DNA from: an uncultured Opitutia bacterium
GTDB taxonomy: Bacteria; Verrucomicrobiota; Verrucomicrobiia; Opitutales; Opitutaceae
Length of the DNA: 64,000 bases
NCBI GenBank assembly: GCA_903881475.1
Contig: CAIRTK010000037.1
Location: forward strand, 61,905-125,904
Direction of reading: 5' to 3'
Part shown: piece by piece, positions 25,692 through 34,309 of the stretch
Numbering within the stretch: position 1 is the first letter of the stretch
Layout of the letters: every line of letters begins with the position of its first letter
Notes under the pieces: generated by a model
What the model was told of the DNA's origin: nothing
The model's input: only the letters and a program-made list of their open reading frames with translations
Database searches by the model: none
Made by a program: the position numbers and the translations under genes

Positions 25692-26837
25692 TCAGTCTGC
25701 CATCGCCGCGCCGTCGCCGGTCTGCGCGTGCAGCACCTCCGGCCGGTGCCCAAACCGTCCGGCATAGGCCGCCACCACGGCCGCCGCCTGCGCGTCGCCA
25801 AACTCCGCGGTGGTCAGCGCCATGACCGCGCCGCCGAAGCCCCCGCCCGTCAGCCGGGCGCCATGGACCTGCGGGGCCGCCGTCAGCCGGTCCACCAGGA
25901 AATCGAGCTCCGGCGTGCTGTTCTCGAACAGGTGCTGCGAACTGCGATGCGAGGCGGTCAGCAGCCGGCCCACCGCGGCCAGGTCGCCCGTGCACAGGGC
26001 GGCCACCGTGGCGTCGACGCGCGCGATTTCCTCCACGACGTGCTTCGACCGGCGGAACACCATGGGCGGGAGCTTCGCCTCCGCGGCGCCGAGCGCCGTC
26101 GGCGTGACGTCCGCCAGCACCGGCACGCCCAGCCGGGCCGCCGCCTCCATGCACTCCCGGTGCCGGACCGCATACAGTCCGTCCACCAGCGCATGCTTCG
26201 TCTGCGTGTTGAAAATCCAGAAGCGCGCCTCCGCCGGCAGCGGCACCGTCGCAAATACCGGGCCGCGGCAGTCGATGAACACCAGGTGATTCCTTTGCCC
26301 GAACCCTGACACGCCCTGGTCGAGGATCCCGCACGGCACGCCGACAAAGTTGTTCTCGGCGTGCCGGCACAGCCGCACGACCGTCTCGCGCGGCGCCGCC
26401 TGGCCGCTGGAGGCCAGGAAGGCCAGGGCCGAGGCGAGTTCGAGCGCCGCGCTGCTGCTCAATCCGGCGCCCACCGGCAGGTCGGAGACCGCGAGGAAGT
26501 CGAACCCCGCCGGCGGCCGCAGCCCGAATTCCGGGAAGGCCGCGATCACCCCCAGCGGATAGTTCACCCAGCTGCCCTCGCCACTTTGACGGGCCGGGCC
26601 GCTCCCGGCCGGCAGCGTGACCACCCCGTCCTTGGCCGCGGTGGCCAGCCGCCACTGCCCATCGTCGCGCGGCGCCACCCCCACCCAGACATCGCGGTCG
26701 ATCGACGCGCCGAGCACCGTGCCGCCGTTGTAGTCCGTGTGGTTGCCAATGAATTCAATCCGGCCCGGCGCGCGCGCGATGACCGACGGCGTCCGCCCGA
26801 AACGCGCGCGGAACTCTTCCAGCAGCAGGTCCTTCAT
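25692..26837 (-). CDS. galK: Galactokinase
   Basis: A 381-aa GHMP kinase that phosphorylates galactose at C1 in the Leloir pathway. The substrate signature is IEFIGNHTDYNGG (normally GEHTDYN, here Asn for Glu), the ATP loop is LPVGAGLSSSAALELA, and the C-terminal motif is LTGGGFGGAVMAL. An aspartate in GILDQGVSGFG lies at the catalytic-base position. ATG 26837 aligns the start with MKDLLLEEFRARFG. It is the last gene of a - strand operon behind HU, a small ORF and ygfZ. No other gal genes are adjacent. Confidence 0.93.
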   Translation of the reverse strand: MKDLLLEEFRARFGRTPSVIARAPGRIEFIGNHTDYNGGTVLGASIDRDVWVGVAPRDDGQWRLATAAKDGVVTLPAGSGPARQSGEGSWVNYPLGVIAAFPEFGLRPPAGFDFLAVSDLPVGAGLSSSAALELASALAFLASSGQAAPRETVVRLCRHAENNFVGVPCGILDQGVSGFGQRNHLVFIDCRGPVFATVPLPAEARFWIFNTQTKHALVDGLYAVRHRECMEAAARLGVPVLADVTPTALGAAEAKLPPMVFRRSKHVVEEIARVDATVAALCTGDLAAVGRLLTASHRSSQHLFENSTPELDFLVDRLTAAPQVHGARLTGGGFGGAVMALTTAEFGDAQAAAVVAAYAGRFGHRPEVLHAQTGDGAAMAD

Positions 26838-26889
26838 ACCGGTAAACGGGCTGATGGCGCCCTGGCCTGCCCGCAACGGTTCATCGCGT

Positions 26890-27165
26890 TCAAACAGCCG
26901 CCTTCAGGTCGAGCCCGGCCTTGAACCGGATGGTCTTGATCGCGGGGATTCTCATGGGCCGCTTGGTGTGCGGATTGTAGCCGCGTCGCGCCGCGCGCGT
27001 GGCGACGGCAAAGGCCCCAAATCCCACCAGCTGCACCTCCCGGTCGCGCTTGATGCCCTTGCTCACCGCCTCGAGCACGGCGTCGACCGCCCGTTCCGCC
27101 GCTGCTTTCGAGGTTTCGCCTCCGAGGCGCTTCTGCACTTCGTCGATCAATTCAGCTTTGTTCAT
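26890..27165 (-). CDS. HU/IHF-family DNA-binding protein
   Basis: A 91-aa histone-like protein. The start MNKAELIDEVQKRLGG, the saddle GFGAFAVATRAARRGYNPHT and the arm-tip sequence are typical of HU. HU dimers bend DNA and organise the chromosome. ATG 27165 is the canonical start. It is 72 bp from the small ORF upstream and 52 bp ahead of galK, both on the same strand. In a genome so rich in hairpin elements, a structure-binding HU is of interest, but the link is speculative. Confidence 0.94.
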   Translation of the reverse strand: MNKAELIDEVQKRLGGETSKAAAERAVDAVLEAVSKGIKRDREVQLVGFGAFAVATRAARRGYNPHTKRPMRIPAIKTIRFKAGLDLKAAV

Positions 27166-27237
27166 GAGGAAAGGGTGGGCGCCGGATGCCCGGCGGCTCA
27201 AACGAAGAAACGCCCTCCGGCGCGGCGCAACCCCATT

Positions 27238-27462
27238 TCAGCCGGACAGCCCGGGTGGCGGGACAAAATCCGCCGGCACCTCGCCGTTGCGACCCTTGAC
27301 CACCACATTGAGCAGGTGCGCCAGGGCCGCTTCCCGCGTGATCCCGCGCTCCGCCGCCAGCTGGCCCGCGCGCTTCAGCAGTTGCGCCGCCATCGTCGCC
27401 GCCTGCGCCGGACTTGCTCCCAGCCGCTCGCAAAGCGCCCGCAGTTGCCCGTCCTCGCTCAT
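27238..27462 (-). CDS. Small conserved-looking hypothetical protein downstream of ygfZ
   Basis: A 74-aa protein, MSEDGQLRALCERLGASPAQ..., predicted mostly helical with a Pro-rich C-terminus. Its ATG overlaps the ygfZ stop (ATGA at 27459-27462), which strongly supports real translation. No domain is recognised. The pattern SPAQAATMAAQLLKRAGQLA suggests a short helical bundle. It may be a partner or assembly aid of the YgfZ protein or simply co-regulated. Confidence 0.65.
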   Translation of the reverse strand: MSEDGQLRALCERLGASPAQAATMAAQLLKRAGQLAAERGITREAALAHLLNVVVKGRNGEVPADFVPPPGLSG

Positions 27463-28325
27463 GCCGGTTCGATAAAGGCGATCGTCGGGGCCCCCTCCGC
27501 CGTCGGCGACAATCCGTCGGTCCGCCGGACCTGCAGCAAGGAAACCAATGCCAGCCCGATCCAGCCCGCGCCTTCGGACACCACCGAACGCACTTCCCCC
27601 ACCTTCCGACCGGCTTGGAATACAGGCGCGGGCAACTGGGGCGGCTGTCCCGCACCGCACACCCGCGCCAGCTGGCGACGGACCTTGCCCATCGACTTCA
27701 GGCGCGCCATCACTTCCTGGCCGAGGTAGCAGCCCTTGGTGTACGAGATCGCTTCCGTCTCAAGTCCGCCTTCGTTGGGCAAATCCGCCGGCCCGATGTC
27801 GACCGGGACCGCCGGGATTCCCGCCAAGATGCGGCGACGCTCCATTTCAACCGGGGAAAGCCATGCCGCACTCCCCAGACTTGGGCCCAGCGCCGCCCCT
27901 GCACTCACCGGAAAAATAATCTCGGTATGGGATTCCCGCCGGCGGCGGCCGGGAAAACTCCGTGCGCCCACCGGCAGCCCATCGGCCGGGCCAAACACCG
28001 TGAGCCCCGCCATTTCGCCCGTGAGATCCTCGATCACGACATCGTCCGCGATGACATACGCCTCCAACCTCTCGCGAATGACCGCGGCGGGAGAAAAATA
28101 GCTCAGCACCCAGAACTCCTGGGCCGCGATTTGCAGGACAAAACTGTCTGCGAGCACCTTTCCTTTCTGATTCAGCCAAAGCCCGTAGACCGCACCCCCA
28201 ATTCCTTGCTTATGCAAATCGTTGGTAAATTGACCCTGTAGGAAACTGGGGGAATCCTCACCCGAAATCCGCAGCACCGCCGCGGGATTCCATCGGTGAA
28301 AGGTAGCTTCGGGGCCGAGATTCAT
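27459..28325 (-). CDS. ygfZ: YgfZ/GcvT-like folate-binding protein
   Basis: A 288-aa tetrahydrofolate-dependent protein that helps assemble or repair certain Fe-S enzymes. The hallmark KGCYLGQEVMARLKSMGKVR contains the conserved K-G-C-Y-x-G-Q-E cysteine. The N-terminal segment LRISGEDSPSFLQGQFTNDL is also typical. ATG 28325 is preferred over upstream starts that lie in a structured intergenic region. A -35/-10 pair fits upstream on the - strand. It leads an operon with a small ORF, HU and galK. Confidence 0.9.
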   Translation of the reverse strand: MNLGPEATFHRWNPAAVLRISGEDSPSFLQGQFTNDLHKQGIGGAVYGLWLNQKGKVLADSFVLQIAAQEFWVLSYFSPAAVIRERLEAYVIADDVVIEDLTGEMAGLTVFGPADGLPVGARSFPGRRRRESHTEIIFPVSAGAALGPSLGSAAWLSPVEMERRRILAGIPAVPVDIGPADLPNEGGLETEAISYTKGCYLGQEVMARLKSMGKVRRQLARVCGAGQPPQLPAPVFQAGRKVGEVRSVVSEGAGWIGLALVSLLQVRRTDGLSPTAEGAPTIAFIEPA

Positions 28326-28377
28326 GAATTTAATAAGATGGCGTTTTCCAGCTACTAGCAAAAGAAAGTGGGAGAAT

Positions 28378-28406
28378 TTGATAACTAAGAGTTGACGATG
28401 CGGCAA
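28378..28406 (-). promoter_or_regulatory. Candidate sigma70-type promoter for ygfZ operon
   Basis: On the - strand, TTGCCG (28406-28401) and TATCAA (28383-28378) are separated by 17 bp, which would start transcription about 45 nt before the ygfZ ATG. The match is moderate and unsupported by other evidence. Confidence 0.35.
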
Positions 28407-28426
28407 AGTGCCGTACCTATCAACTC
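28389..28426. repeat. Dyad GAGTTGA...TCAACTC with inner hairpin
   Basis: GAGTTGA (28389-28395) pairs with TCAACTC (28420-28426). Inside is a perfect 5-bp hairpin CGGCA-AAG-TGCCG (28401-28413). It overlaps the candidate ygfZ promoter, so it could be an operator or an RNA fold. Confidence 0.6.
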
Positions 28427-28441
28427 ATCAGTTTAACACTT

Positions 28442-28458
28442 CTCCCGCCTAGCGGGAG
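28442..28458 (+). terminator. Terminator-like hairpin 1 in the ygfZ-aroG gap
   Basis: CTCCCGC (28442-28448), loop CTA, GCGGGAG (28452-28458), then TTTT. The arms are perfect. On the + strand this looks like a small intrinsic terminator, yet no upstream + strand gene is known. Confidence 0.5.
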
Positions 28459-28482
28459 TTTTGGGGTGACTAAGAAAGCAAA

Positions 28483-28519
28483 GGCCGGCCACTTAGGGGT
28501 AAGTGGCCGGCCACTTTTT
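28483..28519 (+). terminator. Terminator-like hairpin 2, perfect 13-bp stem with U-tract
   Basis: GGCCGGCCACTTA (28483-28495), loop GGGG, TAAGTGGCCGGCC (28500-28512) are perfectly complementary and are followed by ACTTTTTT. It is the strongest intrinsic-terminator-like structure in the window. It lies about 145 bp upstream of the DAHP synthase start on the same strand, so it would end a short upstream transcript or act as an attenuator. Confidence 0.65.
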
Positions 28520-28662
28520 TGCCCAAATGGCGCGGTTCGCCCGGCAATTTTCTGCCTTATTGAGGTTCTTGCCCCGGAATTTCGGACTTGGCCCTTTGGA
28601 TTTGTTTTCCCGCTCAAGCGGGTCTTGCACCTCTCCAGTCCGACCCGCCAAACTGACGGTTC

Positions 28663-29718
28663 ATGCAGAGAACATCGGACATCAATGTCGTTGAGACCCG
28701 CGCCCTGCCGTCACCCGCCGCCCTGCTGGCGGAACTGCCGAAAACCGCCGGGGAGGCGGAATTCGTCACGCGTGCCCGCCGGGAGATCCACCGGCTTATC
28801 TTCACCGACGACCGCCGCTTCCTCCTGATCGTCGGCCCCTGCTCGATCCATGACCTCGAGGCCGGCCGCGACTATGCGGGCCGCCTGGCCGCCCTCGCCC
28901 GCGAGGTTTCGGACCGCGTCCTCATCGTGATGCGCGTCTATTTCGAGAAACCACGCACCACCGTCGGCTGGAAGGGCCTCGTGATGGACCCGCACCTTGA
29001 CGGTTCCCACGACATTGCCGCCGGCCTGCGCTTGGCGCGGACCTTCCTGCGCGATGTCCTCGATCTCGGCCTGCCCACCGCGACCGAACTGCTCGACCCG
29101 ATCACCCCCCAGTACATCGCCGACCTGATCTGCTGGTCCGCCATCGGGGCACGCACCGCCGAGTCCCAGACGCACCGCCAGATGGCCTCCGGTCTCTCGA
29201 TGCCCCTCGGCTTCAAGAATGGCACCGACGGCTCCATCGCCACCGCCATCAACGCCATCAAGGCCGCCGCCCAGCCGCACACCTTCCTCGGCATCAACCT
29301 CGACGGCTCCGCCTCCGCCATCGTGACGCGCGGCAATCCCGACTGTCACGTCGTGCTTCGCGGCGGCGCCACCGGCCCCAATTACTCCCCGGCCCACATC
29401 GCCCAGACCGAGCAGCTCCTCGCCAAGGCCGGCCTGATCAAGTCCATCCTCGTCGATTGCTCCCACGACAACTCCGCCAAGCAGCCCGAGCGCCAGCCCG
29501 AGGTCATGCAGGAGCTGCTCCAGCAGATCGCCGCCGGCAACACCTCGATCATGGGTGCGATGATCGAGAGCAACCTGGACGCCGGCAACCAGCCCTTCCC
29601 CCAGCCAAAGGAGAAGCTCCGCTACGGCGTCTCCATCACCGACGGCTGCATCGACTGGCCGACCACCGAAAAATTGGTCCGCGACCTCCACACCGCCCTC
29701 GCCCCGCGGTTCGTGTAA
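28663..29718 (+). CDS. aroG: DAHP synthase, class I AroG/AroF type
   Basis: A 351-aa 3-deoxy-7-phosphoheptulonate synthase, which condenses PEP and erythrose 4-phosphate at the head of the shikimate pathway. Conserved motifs include LLIVGPCSIHD (metal Cys), MRVYFEKPRTTVGWKG, ATELLDPITPQYIADL, GFKNGTDGS, VVLRGGATGPNY and VDCSHDNSAKQ. It belongs to the feedback-regulated AroF/G/H group rather than the AroA-beta type. ATG 28663 gives MQRTSDINV. The upstream region is strongly structured, which may mean transcriptional attenuation. aroE lies 5 kb away in another operon. Confidence 0.95.
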   Translation: MQRTSDINVVETRALPSPAALLAELPKTAGEAEFVTRARREIHRLIFTDDRRFLLIVGPCSIHDLEAGRDYAGRLAALAREVSDRVLIVMRVYFEKPRTTVGWKGLVMDPHLDGSHDIAAGLRLARTFLRDVLDLGLPTATELLDPITPQYIADLICWSAIGARTAESQTHRQMASGLSMPLGFKNGTDGSIATAINAIKAAAQPHTFLGINLDGSASAIVTRGNPDCHVVLRGGATGPNYSPAHIAQTEQLLAKAGLIKSILVDCSHDNSAKQPERQPEVMQELLQQIAAGNTSIMGAMIESNLDAGNQPFPQPKEKLRYGVSITDGCIDWPTTEKLVRDLHTALAPRFV

Positions 29719-29727
29719 GGAACCTTG

Positions 29728-29852
29728 ATCACCACGAAACACACCAACTACACGAAACCCGGCCAGTAGCTTTTATAACCCAAACTGTTTTGCAGGCTTC
29801 AGATTCAGGTGCTCCCAAGTTCTTTCGTGTTTTTCGTGTGTTTCGTGGTTAG
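29728..29852. repeat. Palindromic element, family C copy 2
   Basis: Left arm 29728-29762 (TCACCACGAAACACACC, then ACTACACGAAACC) and right arm 29819-29852 (TTCTTTCGTGTTTTTCGTG then TGTTTCGTGGTTAG) are imperfect inverted copies with CACGAA-type units repeated every 9 bp. It fills the gap between aroG and mdh. Confidence 0.8.
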
Positions 29853-29868
29853 CTCTTTCAACTCCATC

Positions 29869-30852
29869 ATGAAAACTCCCATCCGCGTCGCCGTCACCGG
29901 TGCAGCCGGCCAGATCGGCTACTCCCTCCTTTTCCGCATCGCCTCCGGCGCCATGTTCGGCCCCGACCAGCCCGTCATCCTCCAGCTGATCGAGGCCCCG
30001 ATCGAGAAGGCCCTGCTGGCCCTTCAGGGCGTCGCGATGGAGCTCGATGATTGCGCGTTTCCGCTCCTGAAGGGCATTGTCCAGACCTCCGACGCCGCCG
30101 TTGGGTTCAAGGACGCGAACTGGTGCCTCCTCGTCGGCGCCAAGCCGCGCGGTCCCGGCATGGAGCGCGCCGACCTGCTCAAGGATAATGGCAAAATCTT
30201 CATCGGCCAGGGCCAGATCATCGATGCCGTCGCCGCCGCGGACGCCCGCGTGGCGGTCGTCGGCAACCCCGCCAACACGAACTGCATGATCGCCGCCAGC
30301 CAGGCCAAGCGCCTGCCCGCCGAGCGTTTCACCGCCATGGTCCGCCTCGACCAGAACCGCGCCCAGACCCAGCTCGCGAAAAAGGCCAGCGTCGATCTCA
30401 CGGCGGTGAAGGACATCTTCATCTACGGCAATCACAGCCCGACGATGTTTCCGGCGTTCGCCCACGCCACGATCAACGGCCAGCCCGCGACCTCCGTCAT
30501 CACCGACACCGCCTGGCTGCAGGGCCCGTTCTGCGAGACCGTCGGCAAGCGCGGCGCCGCCATCATCGCCGCCCGTGGCGCCTCCTCGGCCGCCTCGGCC
30601 GCCAACGCCCTCGTTGATCACGTCCGCTCGCTCGTGACCCCGGGTGCCATCCACTCGGTCGCCGTGAAATCCAACGGGCTCTACGGCTTCGACGCCAACG
30701 TCTGGGCCGGCATGCCCGTCCGCACCACGACCCCCGGCTCCTACGAGGTCATCACCGGCTACGCCATGGACGACTTCGCCAAGTCCAAGCTCGCCGCGAC
30801 GAACAAGGAGCTCACCGAGGAGCGCGCCTTCGTCGCCGACATGATCAGCTGA
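29869..30852 (+). CDS. mdh: Malate dehydrogenase, NAD-dependent
   Basis: A 327-aa malate dehydrogenase of the cytosolic-type branch (as in Thermus and Chlamydia). The NAD motif is [16 protein letters not shown], and [11 protein letters not shown], the substrate segment [14 protein letters not shown] and the catalytic-His region [13 protein letters not shown] are all present. It interconverts malate and oxaloacetate in the TCA cycle. ATG 29869 is chosen; the frame is open upstream through a palindromic element, giving a false hydrophobic extension (VFFVCFVV). The following gap holds another palindrome. Confidence 0.95.
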   Translation: MKTPIRVAVTGAAGQIGYSLLFRIASGAMFGPDQPVILQLIEAPIEKALLALQGVAMELDDCAFPLLKGIVQTSDAAVGFKDANWCLLVGAKPRGPGMERADLLKDNGKIFIGQGQIIDAVAAADARVAVVGNPANTNCMIAASQAKRLPAERFTAMVRLDQNRAQTQLAKKASVDLTAVKDIFIYGNHSPTMFPAFAHATINGQPATSVITDTAWLQGPFCETVGKRGAAIIAARGASSAASAANALVDHVRSLVTPGAIHSVAVKSNGLYGFDANVWAGMPVRTTTPGSYEVITGYAMDDFAKSKLAATNKELTEERAFVADMIS

Positions 30853-30866
30853 GCTGCATTTGGTCC

Positions 30867-31009
30867 GAGGTAGGGCGGGACCGCTGGGCCCGCCGTGCTT
30901 GGTTGAAGGTGGAACGCGTTGCCCTCAACGCGTTGGTTTGATCGCGTAGAGAGCGCCTTGAGGAGAATGCGCACACCTCGAACGGCGCGCCCTGCGGTCG
31001 CGCCCTACC
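30867..31009. repeat. Family F copy 2 with an inserted family G unit
   Basis: Outer arms: GAGGTAGGGCGGGACCGC from 30867 and GCGGTCGCGCCCTACC ending at 31009. Inside, 30908-30934 is a 27-bp unit with AACGCGTT twice, nearly identical to 41904-41930. The element lies between the convergent mdh and rhamnosidase-like genes. Confidence 0.8.
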
Positions 31010-31039
31010 ACGGAATACCAGCTGCCGGCAGATTTCCGG

Positions 31040-33370
31040 TCACAGCCGCAGCTTCTGCGCCCCCGGCTTCAATTCCGTCTCCTTTCCGCCCCAGACAAAC
31101 ACGCCCGTGGTCTCGGGCGGCAGCTCGACGGTGGCCTCCACCCGCGCCCCCGTGAATTTCGCCCGCAACCGGATCATGCCGCGCGGGTGCGGCAGCTCGC
31201 TCTCGATTTTTCCCAGGCTGCCCGGCTGCGGCGCAATCCGCACCTGCTTGAATCCCGGCGCCGCCGGCCGGATTCCGGCCACGGTCGCATGCAGGTGAAA
31301 CACCGGATGCGCGCCCCACGCGTGGCAGTCGGACCGCGCCGGCTCCGGGCTCTCGACGGGTGTCTTGAATCCCTGCCGCACCAGCCCGCGCCACATGTCC
31401 AGGCGCTCCAGGATCAGGTCCGCCCGTCCCGCCCGGCCCAGCGCCTCAAACAGGTAGTGCTGGAAATAAATCGTCGCCGCCGCGAGTCCGTTGGCCGCGG
31501 CGTCCGCCCAGCGCGCCGGCTCGGGGATGCGCAGGCCCCCGATCACCGCCAGGGACTGCGCGTGCTGACTGAAAGTCCCGTGCCCTTCGTCGTCCGCCCA
31601 CAGCCCGCGCGGCTCATCCCAGAAGACCCGGGTCAGCGCCGCTGCCAGGGACCGCGCCCGGTCCGACCAGCGTTGCGCCATGCGCGGATCGCCCGACCAG
31701 GTTTCCACGTCGGCCGCGCTCTGCAGCGTCAGGAGATACTGCAGGTTGACCAGCGCCGACCGCCGGCCCTCGCGCTGCCCCGGCGGCCAGCCCGCGTCCC
31801 AGCCTGGAACCCAGTCGGCAAAGAGCCAGCCCGGCGGCTTCACCAGCAGCCCCTCCGCGTCCTCCTCCGTGACCAGCGCCTCCATCAGCGCGCGCAGGCC
31901 CGGCAGCCGCCGGCGCAGCCACGGCCCGTCATCGCGCCACAGCGCGAAGTCGCGCAGCATCCACGGCCAGATCATCGCAAAGGTCGCGCTTTCCTGCCGC
32001 ACCGCCGCCGGGTGCCGCATCCGCGGGTATCCGCTGAGTCCGCGCGAAAAGTCGAACAGCTCCATGCCGCGCCGCGGCAGCCGGTCGTCCCCCGCGAAAA
32101 CATAGACCAGGAGCATCTGGATGCGGGTGTCCGCCACGTACATCATCTGCTCATAATACGGGCAATCGACGAAGACCTCGTGCATGCAGGCCCGCAGCCC
32201 GCGCTCACTCAGCTCCAGGATCGGGGCAATCGTCGGATCGTCCATGGCGAGCGTCATGCTCGGCTTCAGGGGAAACCCCGTGCGCTCCACCCCGAGGGTG
32301 TGCAGCACCACCGGGTTTGCCCCCACCTTCACCCGGAGCAGCAGGTAACGCCCCGCCCGCCACCACGGGGCGCTCGCCCAACGCCGGCCCGCGCCGCCCA
32401 GCCGCCACGTGTCGCCAAAGCCCATGAACGTCTTCCCCGCCACAGCGCCGCGGTCGCCCTTCGGGCCGGGGGTGTTGTCGATCGAGGCATCGAGCCGGTC
32501 GAACAGGGACTCCGCCCATTCCCAGCGTACCGTCGTCCCCGCCCCGCCCGAAAACTCGATCACCGGGTAGCCGCACAGGTAGTCCTCCGTGTCGACCAGC
32601 ACCGTCGCCTCGTGGCGGGCGGGCAAGGTGAGTGCCGCCGTGCCGTGCAGGAGACCCGTCCAGTCCGTGACCCGGTCCGGTGATACTTCCCCGCCAAACT
32701 TCACGTGCGGCGTGGTACTCGTCCGCGGCAGCCAGGCCCGCACGCGCCCGCCCTGCCACCGGTCGTGCCGCTGCTCCGGCAGGCCCGACGGCTGCAGCTG
32801 CCAGCCGGGCGCGAGGATGCCCGTGGGACTGGCCGGGACGGGATCACGCACCGCCACCGGTTTCACCCAGGAGGCATGGCGGGCATCGAATTTCGCGAGA
32901 TCGATCGCGGCGGAACCGCCGATGACATGATAGGATCGGCCGAGCTTCTCTCCCCAAACCACGCCATTAAGCCGCGCCACTTTCCAGGGGGCCACGCCTG
33001 TGGTGAAGCGCCCGGCGCCCTTGCCCAAACCCACGCAGGCGAATCCGCCGCGCCAGGTCATGCGTCCTTCCGGCGACTGCGGCGGGGCCGCCCACCAGAC
33101 CAGGGCCTCCAAGCGGTGCATACCGGCCTTCAAGGCGATTTCGTAGGTGGCATACGACCAGTGTGAGTCATCGCCGGCATCCGGTCCGCGCCCGATCATT
33201 GCGCCGTCCAGTGCCAGCGTATAAAGCAGATCGCCGCTCACCTGCAGCCGCACCGTCTCGGCCCGCGCCACCTTCACTTGGAGCCGGAAGAGCACGAATC
33301 CCGGCTCCGCCGCCGCGAGCTGCGGGTGCCAGAGCCAGCTCGCGCTATCCAGCGGATGCAAGGGCTCCAT
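31040..33370 (-). CDS. GH78-like alpha-L-rhamnosidase family protein
   Basis: A 776-aa protein with the domain order of alpha-L-rhamnosidases: N-terminal beta-sandwich domains, an (alpha/alpha)6 catalytic barrel from about residue 390, and a C-terminal beta domain. Around residue 425 the sequence VFVDCPYYEQMMYVADTRIQ corresponds to the DCPqReq...D catalytic region of GH78. The Gln-Arg pair is changed to Tyr-Tyr, so activity may differ. AWGAHPVFHL marks the end of the barrel. No signal peptide is evident at ATG 33370 (MEPLHPLD); a 26-residue upstream extension does not give a better one. Substrates could be rhamnosides of plant or algal polysaccharides. Confidence 0.8.
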   Translation of the reverse strand: MEPLHPLDSASWLWHPQLAAAEPGFVLFRLQVKVARAETVRLQVSGDLLYTLALDGAMIGRGPDAGDDSHWSYATYEIALKAGMHRLEALVWWAAPPQSPEGRMTWRGGFACVGLGKGAGRFTTGVAPWKVARLNGVVWGEKLGRSYHVIGGSAAIDLAKFDARHASWVKPVAVRDPVPASPTGILAPGWQLQPSGLPEQRHDRWQGGRVRAWLPRTSTTPHVKFGGEVSPDRVTDWTGLLHGTAALTLPARHEATVLVDTEDYLCGYPVIEFSGGAGTTVRWEWAESLFDRLDASIDNTPGPKGDRGAVAGKTFMGFGDTWRLGGAGRRWASAPWWRAGRYLLLRVKVGANPVVLHTLGVERTGFPLKPSMTLAMDDPTIAPILELSERGLRACMHEVFVDCPYYEQMMYVADTRIQMLLVYVFAGDDRLPRRGMELFDFSRGLSGYPRMRHPAAVRQESATFAMIWPWMLRDFALWRDDGPWLRRRLPGLRALMEALVTEEDAEGLLVKPPGWLFADWVPGWDAGWPPGQREGRRSALVNLQYLLTLQSAADVETWSGDPRMAQRWSDRARSLAAALTRVFWDEPRGLWADDEGHGTFSQHAQSLAVIGGLRIPEPARWADAAANGLAAATIYFQHYLFEALGRAGRADLILERLDMWRGLVRQGFKTPVESPEPARSDCHAWGAHPVFHLHATVAGIRPAAPGFKQVRIAPQPGSLGKIESELPHPRGMIRLRAKFTGARVEATVELPPETTGVFVWGGKETELKPGAQKLRL

Positions 33371-33499
33371 GTTCGGCGTGCCATGCGGCACGGCCGGGGA
33401 AGTCACCCGGCGGCAGATCTGCTCACCGGCAAAGGGGGCAAAAAGCATCCCTCGGCCTTATCGGGCCGCGCCGGGCGCGCGAGTGATTTCTTGAACGGG

Positions 33500-34195
33500 C
33501 TACGTCATCAGCCCCGCGAGCGCCCGGCTCACGCCAAACGCGCCCCGGACCGCGGCAAACGCCGCCATCAGCTCCCGCGGCGAATCCGCCCGGGGAAACA
33601 CCATCTCCAGGGCCGCCCCCCTGCAGCGCACCTGCGCCTCCACGCCTTCAACGCGGATGAGACACTCGCGGCAATCGGACGGATACGTCACCGTCATCCC
33701 GCCCTCGCCGTCGAGCGCCTCGATCACGTCCACGATGGACTCGACCTTCGCTCCTTTTTTCAGGGCAAACGCGATCTCGGTGAAGCTCCCGTGAAACACC
33801 CGCGCAAATTCCTCCGTCCGCGCCAGGTCCGCGTTTTTCAACCCGCGCAGGGTCGTCGTGACGGCGTAACGCGCCGGCGCCGCTTCCTCGAGAACATAGA
33901 AGATCTCCACGGTGAAATCCCGCGCCGTCAGCACCGCCGCACCGGCCGCCACCGTCAGGCTCAGGTCCTTCCGCTTGTAGCCCAGCTCCGTCCGCGCGTC
34001 CTGGAACAATTTCTCCGCCTGCTCCGACAACTCGAATTCGCAGATTTTCCCCAGGAACGCGTTGGTCACCGCATTCGCCGCGTCCGGCACCGTGTGATGG
34101 CCCTTCTTGAACCCGCCCAGGGCCTTCACCAGCCCGCCACTGCGGCCAATAAAGCTGATGCCCGCGATGATGCTGGAAGGGAGTTCGCCCGTCAT
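33500..34195 (-). CDS. Conserved hypothetical protein
   Basis: A 231-aa protein without recognisable domain or signal peptide. It begins MTGELPSSIIAGISFIGRSG, and the middle has alternating strands and Lys/Glu-rich helices. The long region 60-200 reads like an alpha/beta fold with AVTTTLRGLKNADLARTEEF. It follows the rhamnosidase-like gene on the same strand with a 129-bp gap on its downstream side. Codon usage and spacing make it a convincing gene. I do not recognise a function. Confidence 0.65.
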   Translation of the reverse strand: MTGELPSSIIAGISFIGRSGGLVKALGGFKKGHHTVPDAANAVTNAFLGKICEFELSEQAEKLFQDARTELGYKRKDLSLTVAAGAAVLTARDFTVEIFYVLEEAAPARYAVTTTLRGLKNADLARTEEFARVFHGSFTEIAFALKKGAKVESIVDVIEALDGEGGMTVTYPSDCRECLIRVEGVEAQVRCRGAALEMVFPRADSPRELMAAFAAVRGAFGVSRALAGLMT

Positions 34196-34245
34196 TCGCC
34201 ATCCAGCAAACGGACCGCGCCCCGGTCCGCCAACCTGAAAGCAGC

Positions 34246-34302
34246 GTAGCGCGGGCATCCTGCCTGCCTTCATTCTGGATACAGGCAGGATGCCTGCGCT
34301 AC
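34246..34302. repeat. Palindromic element, family I
   Basis: GTAGCGCGGGCATCCTGCCT (from 34246) and AGGCAGGATGCCTGCGCTAC (ending 34302) are inverted copies that differ at one base over 21 bp. It lies between two - strand genes of unknown function and forms a strong hairpin. Confidence 0.85.
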
Positions 34303-34309
34303 ACTGGAC

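Larger units (their letters stand above)
28380..28625 (+). ncRNA. Candidate small RNA or leader/attenuator region upstream of DAHP synthase
   Basis: The 337-bp gap 28326-28662 has no gene but is unusually structured and less GC-rich than its surroundings. It holds the dyad at 28389-28426, hairpins at 28442-28458 and 28483-28512 (both followed by T-runs on the + strand), and the 6-bp hairpin CCCGCT-CA-AGCGGG at 28609-28622. A short + strand transcript ending at 28520, or a leader controlling the aromatic pathway gene, would explain the layout. No leader peptide rich in aromatic codons is evident. Assignment is tentative. Confidence 0.3.

Noticed and set aside
28483..28519. tRNA or riboswitch candidate in the ygfZ-aroG gap
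   Set aside because: The hairpins do not form a cloverleaf and no known riboswitch core could be recognised; treated only as terminator-like structures.
29809..29868. Hydrophobic N-terminal extension of malate dehydrogenase resembling a signal peptide
   Set aside because: It is translation of a palindromic element's CGTGTTT repeats; the cytosolic enzyme begins at ATG 29869.
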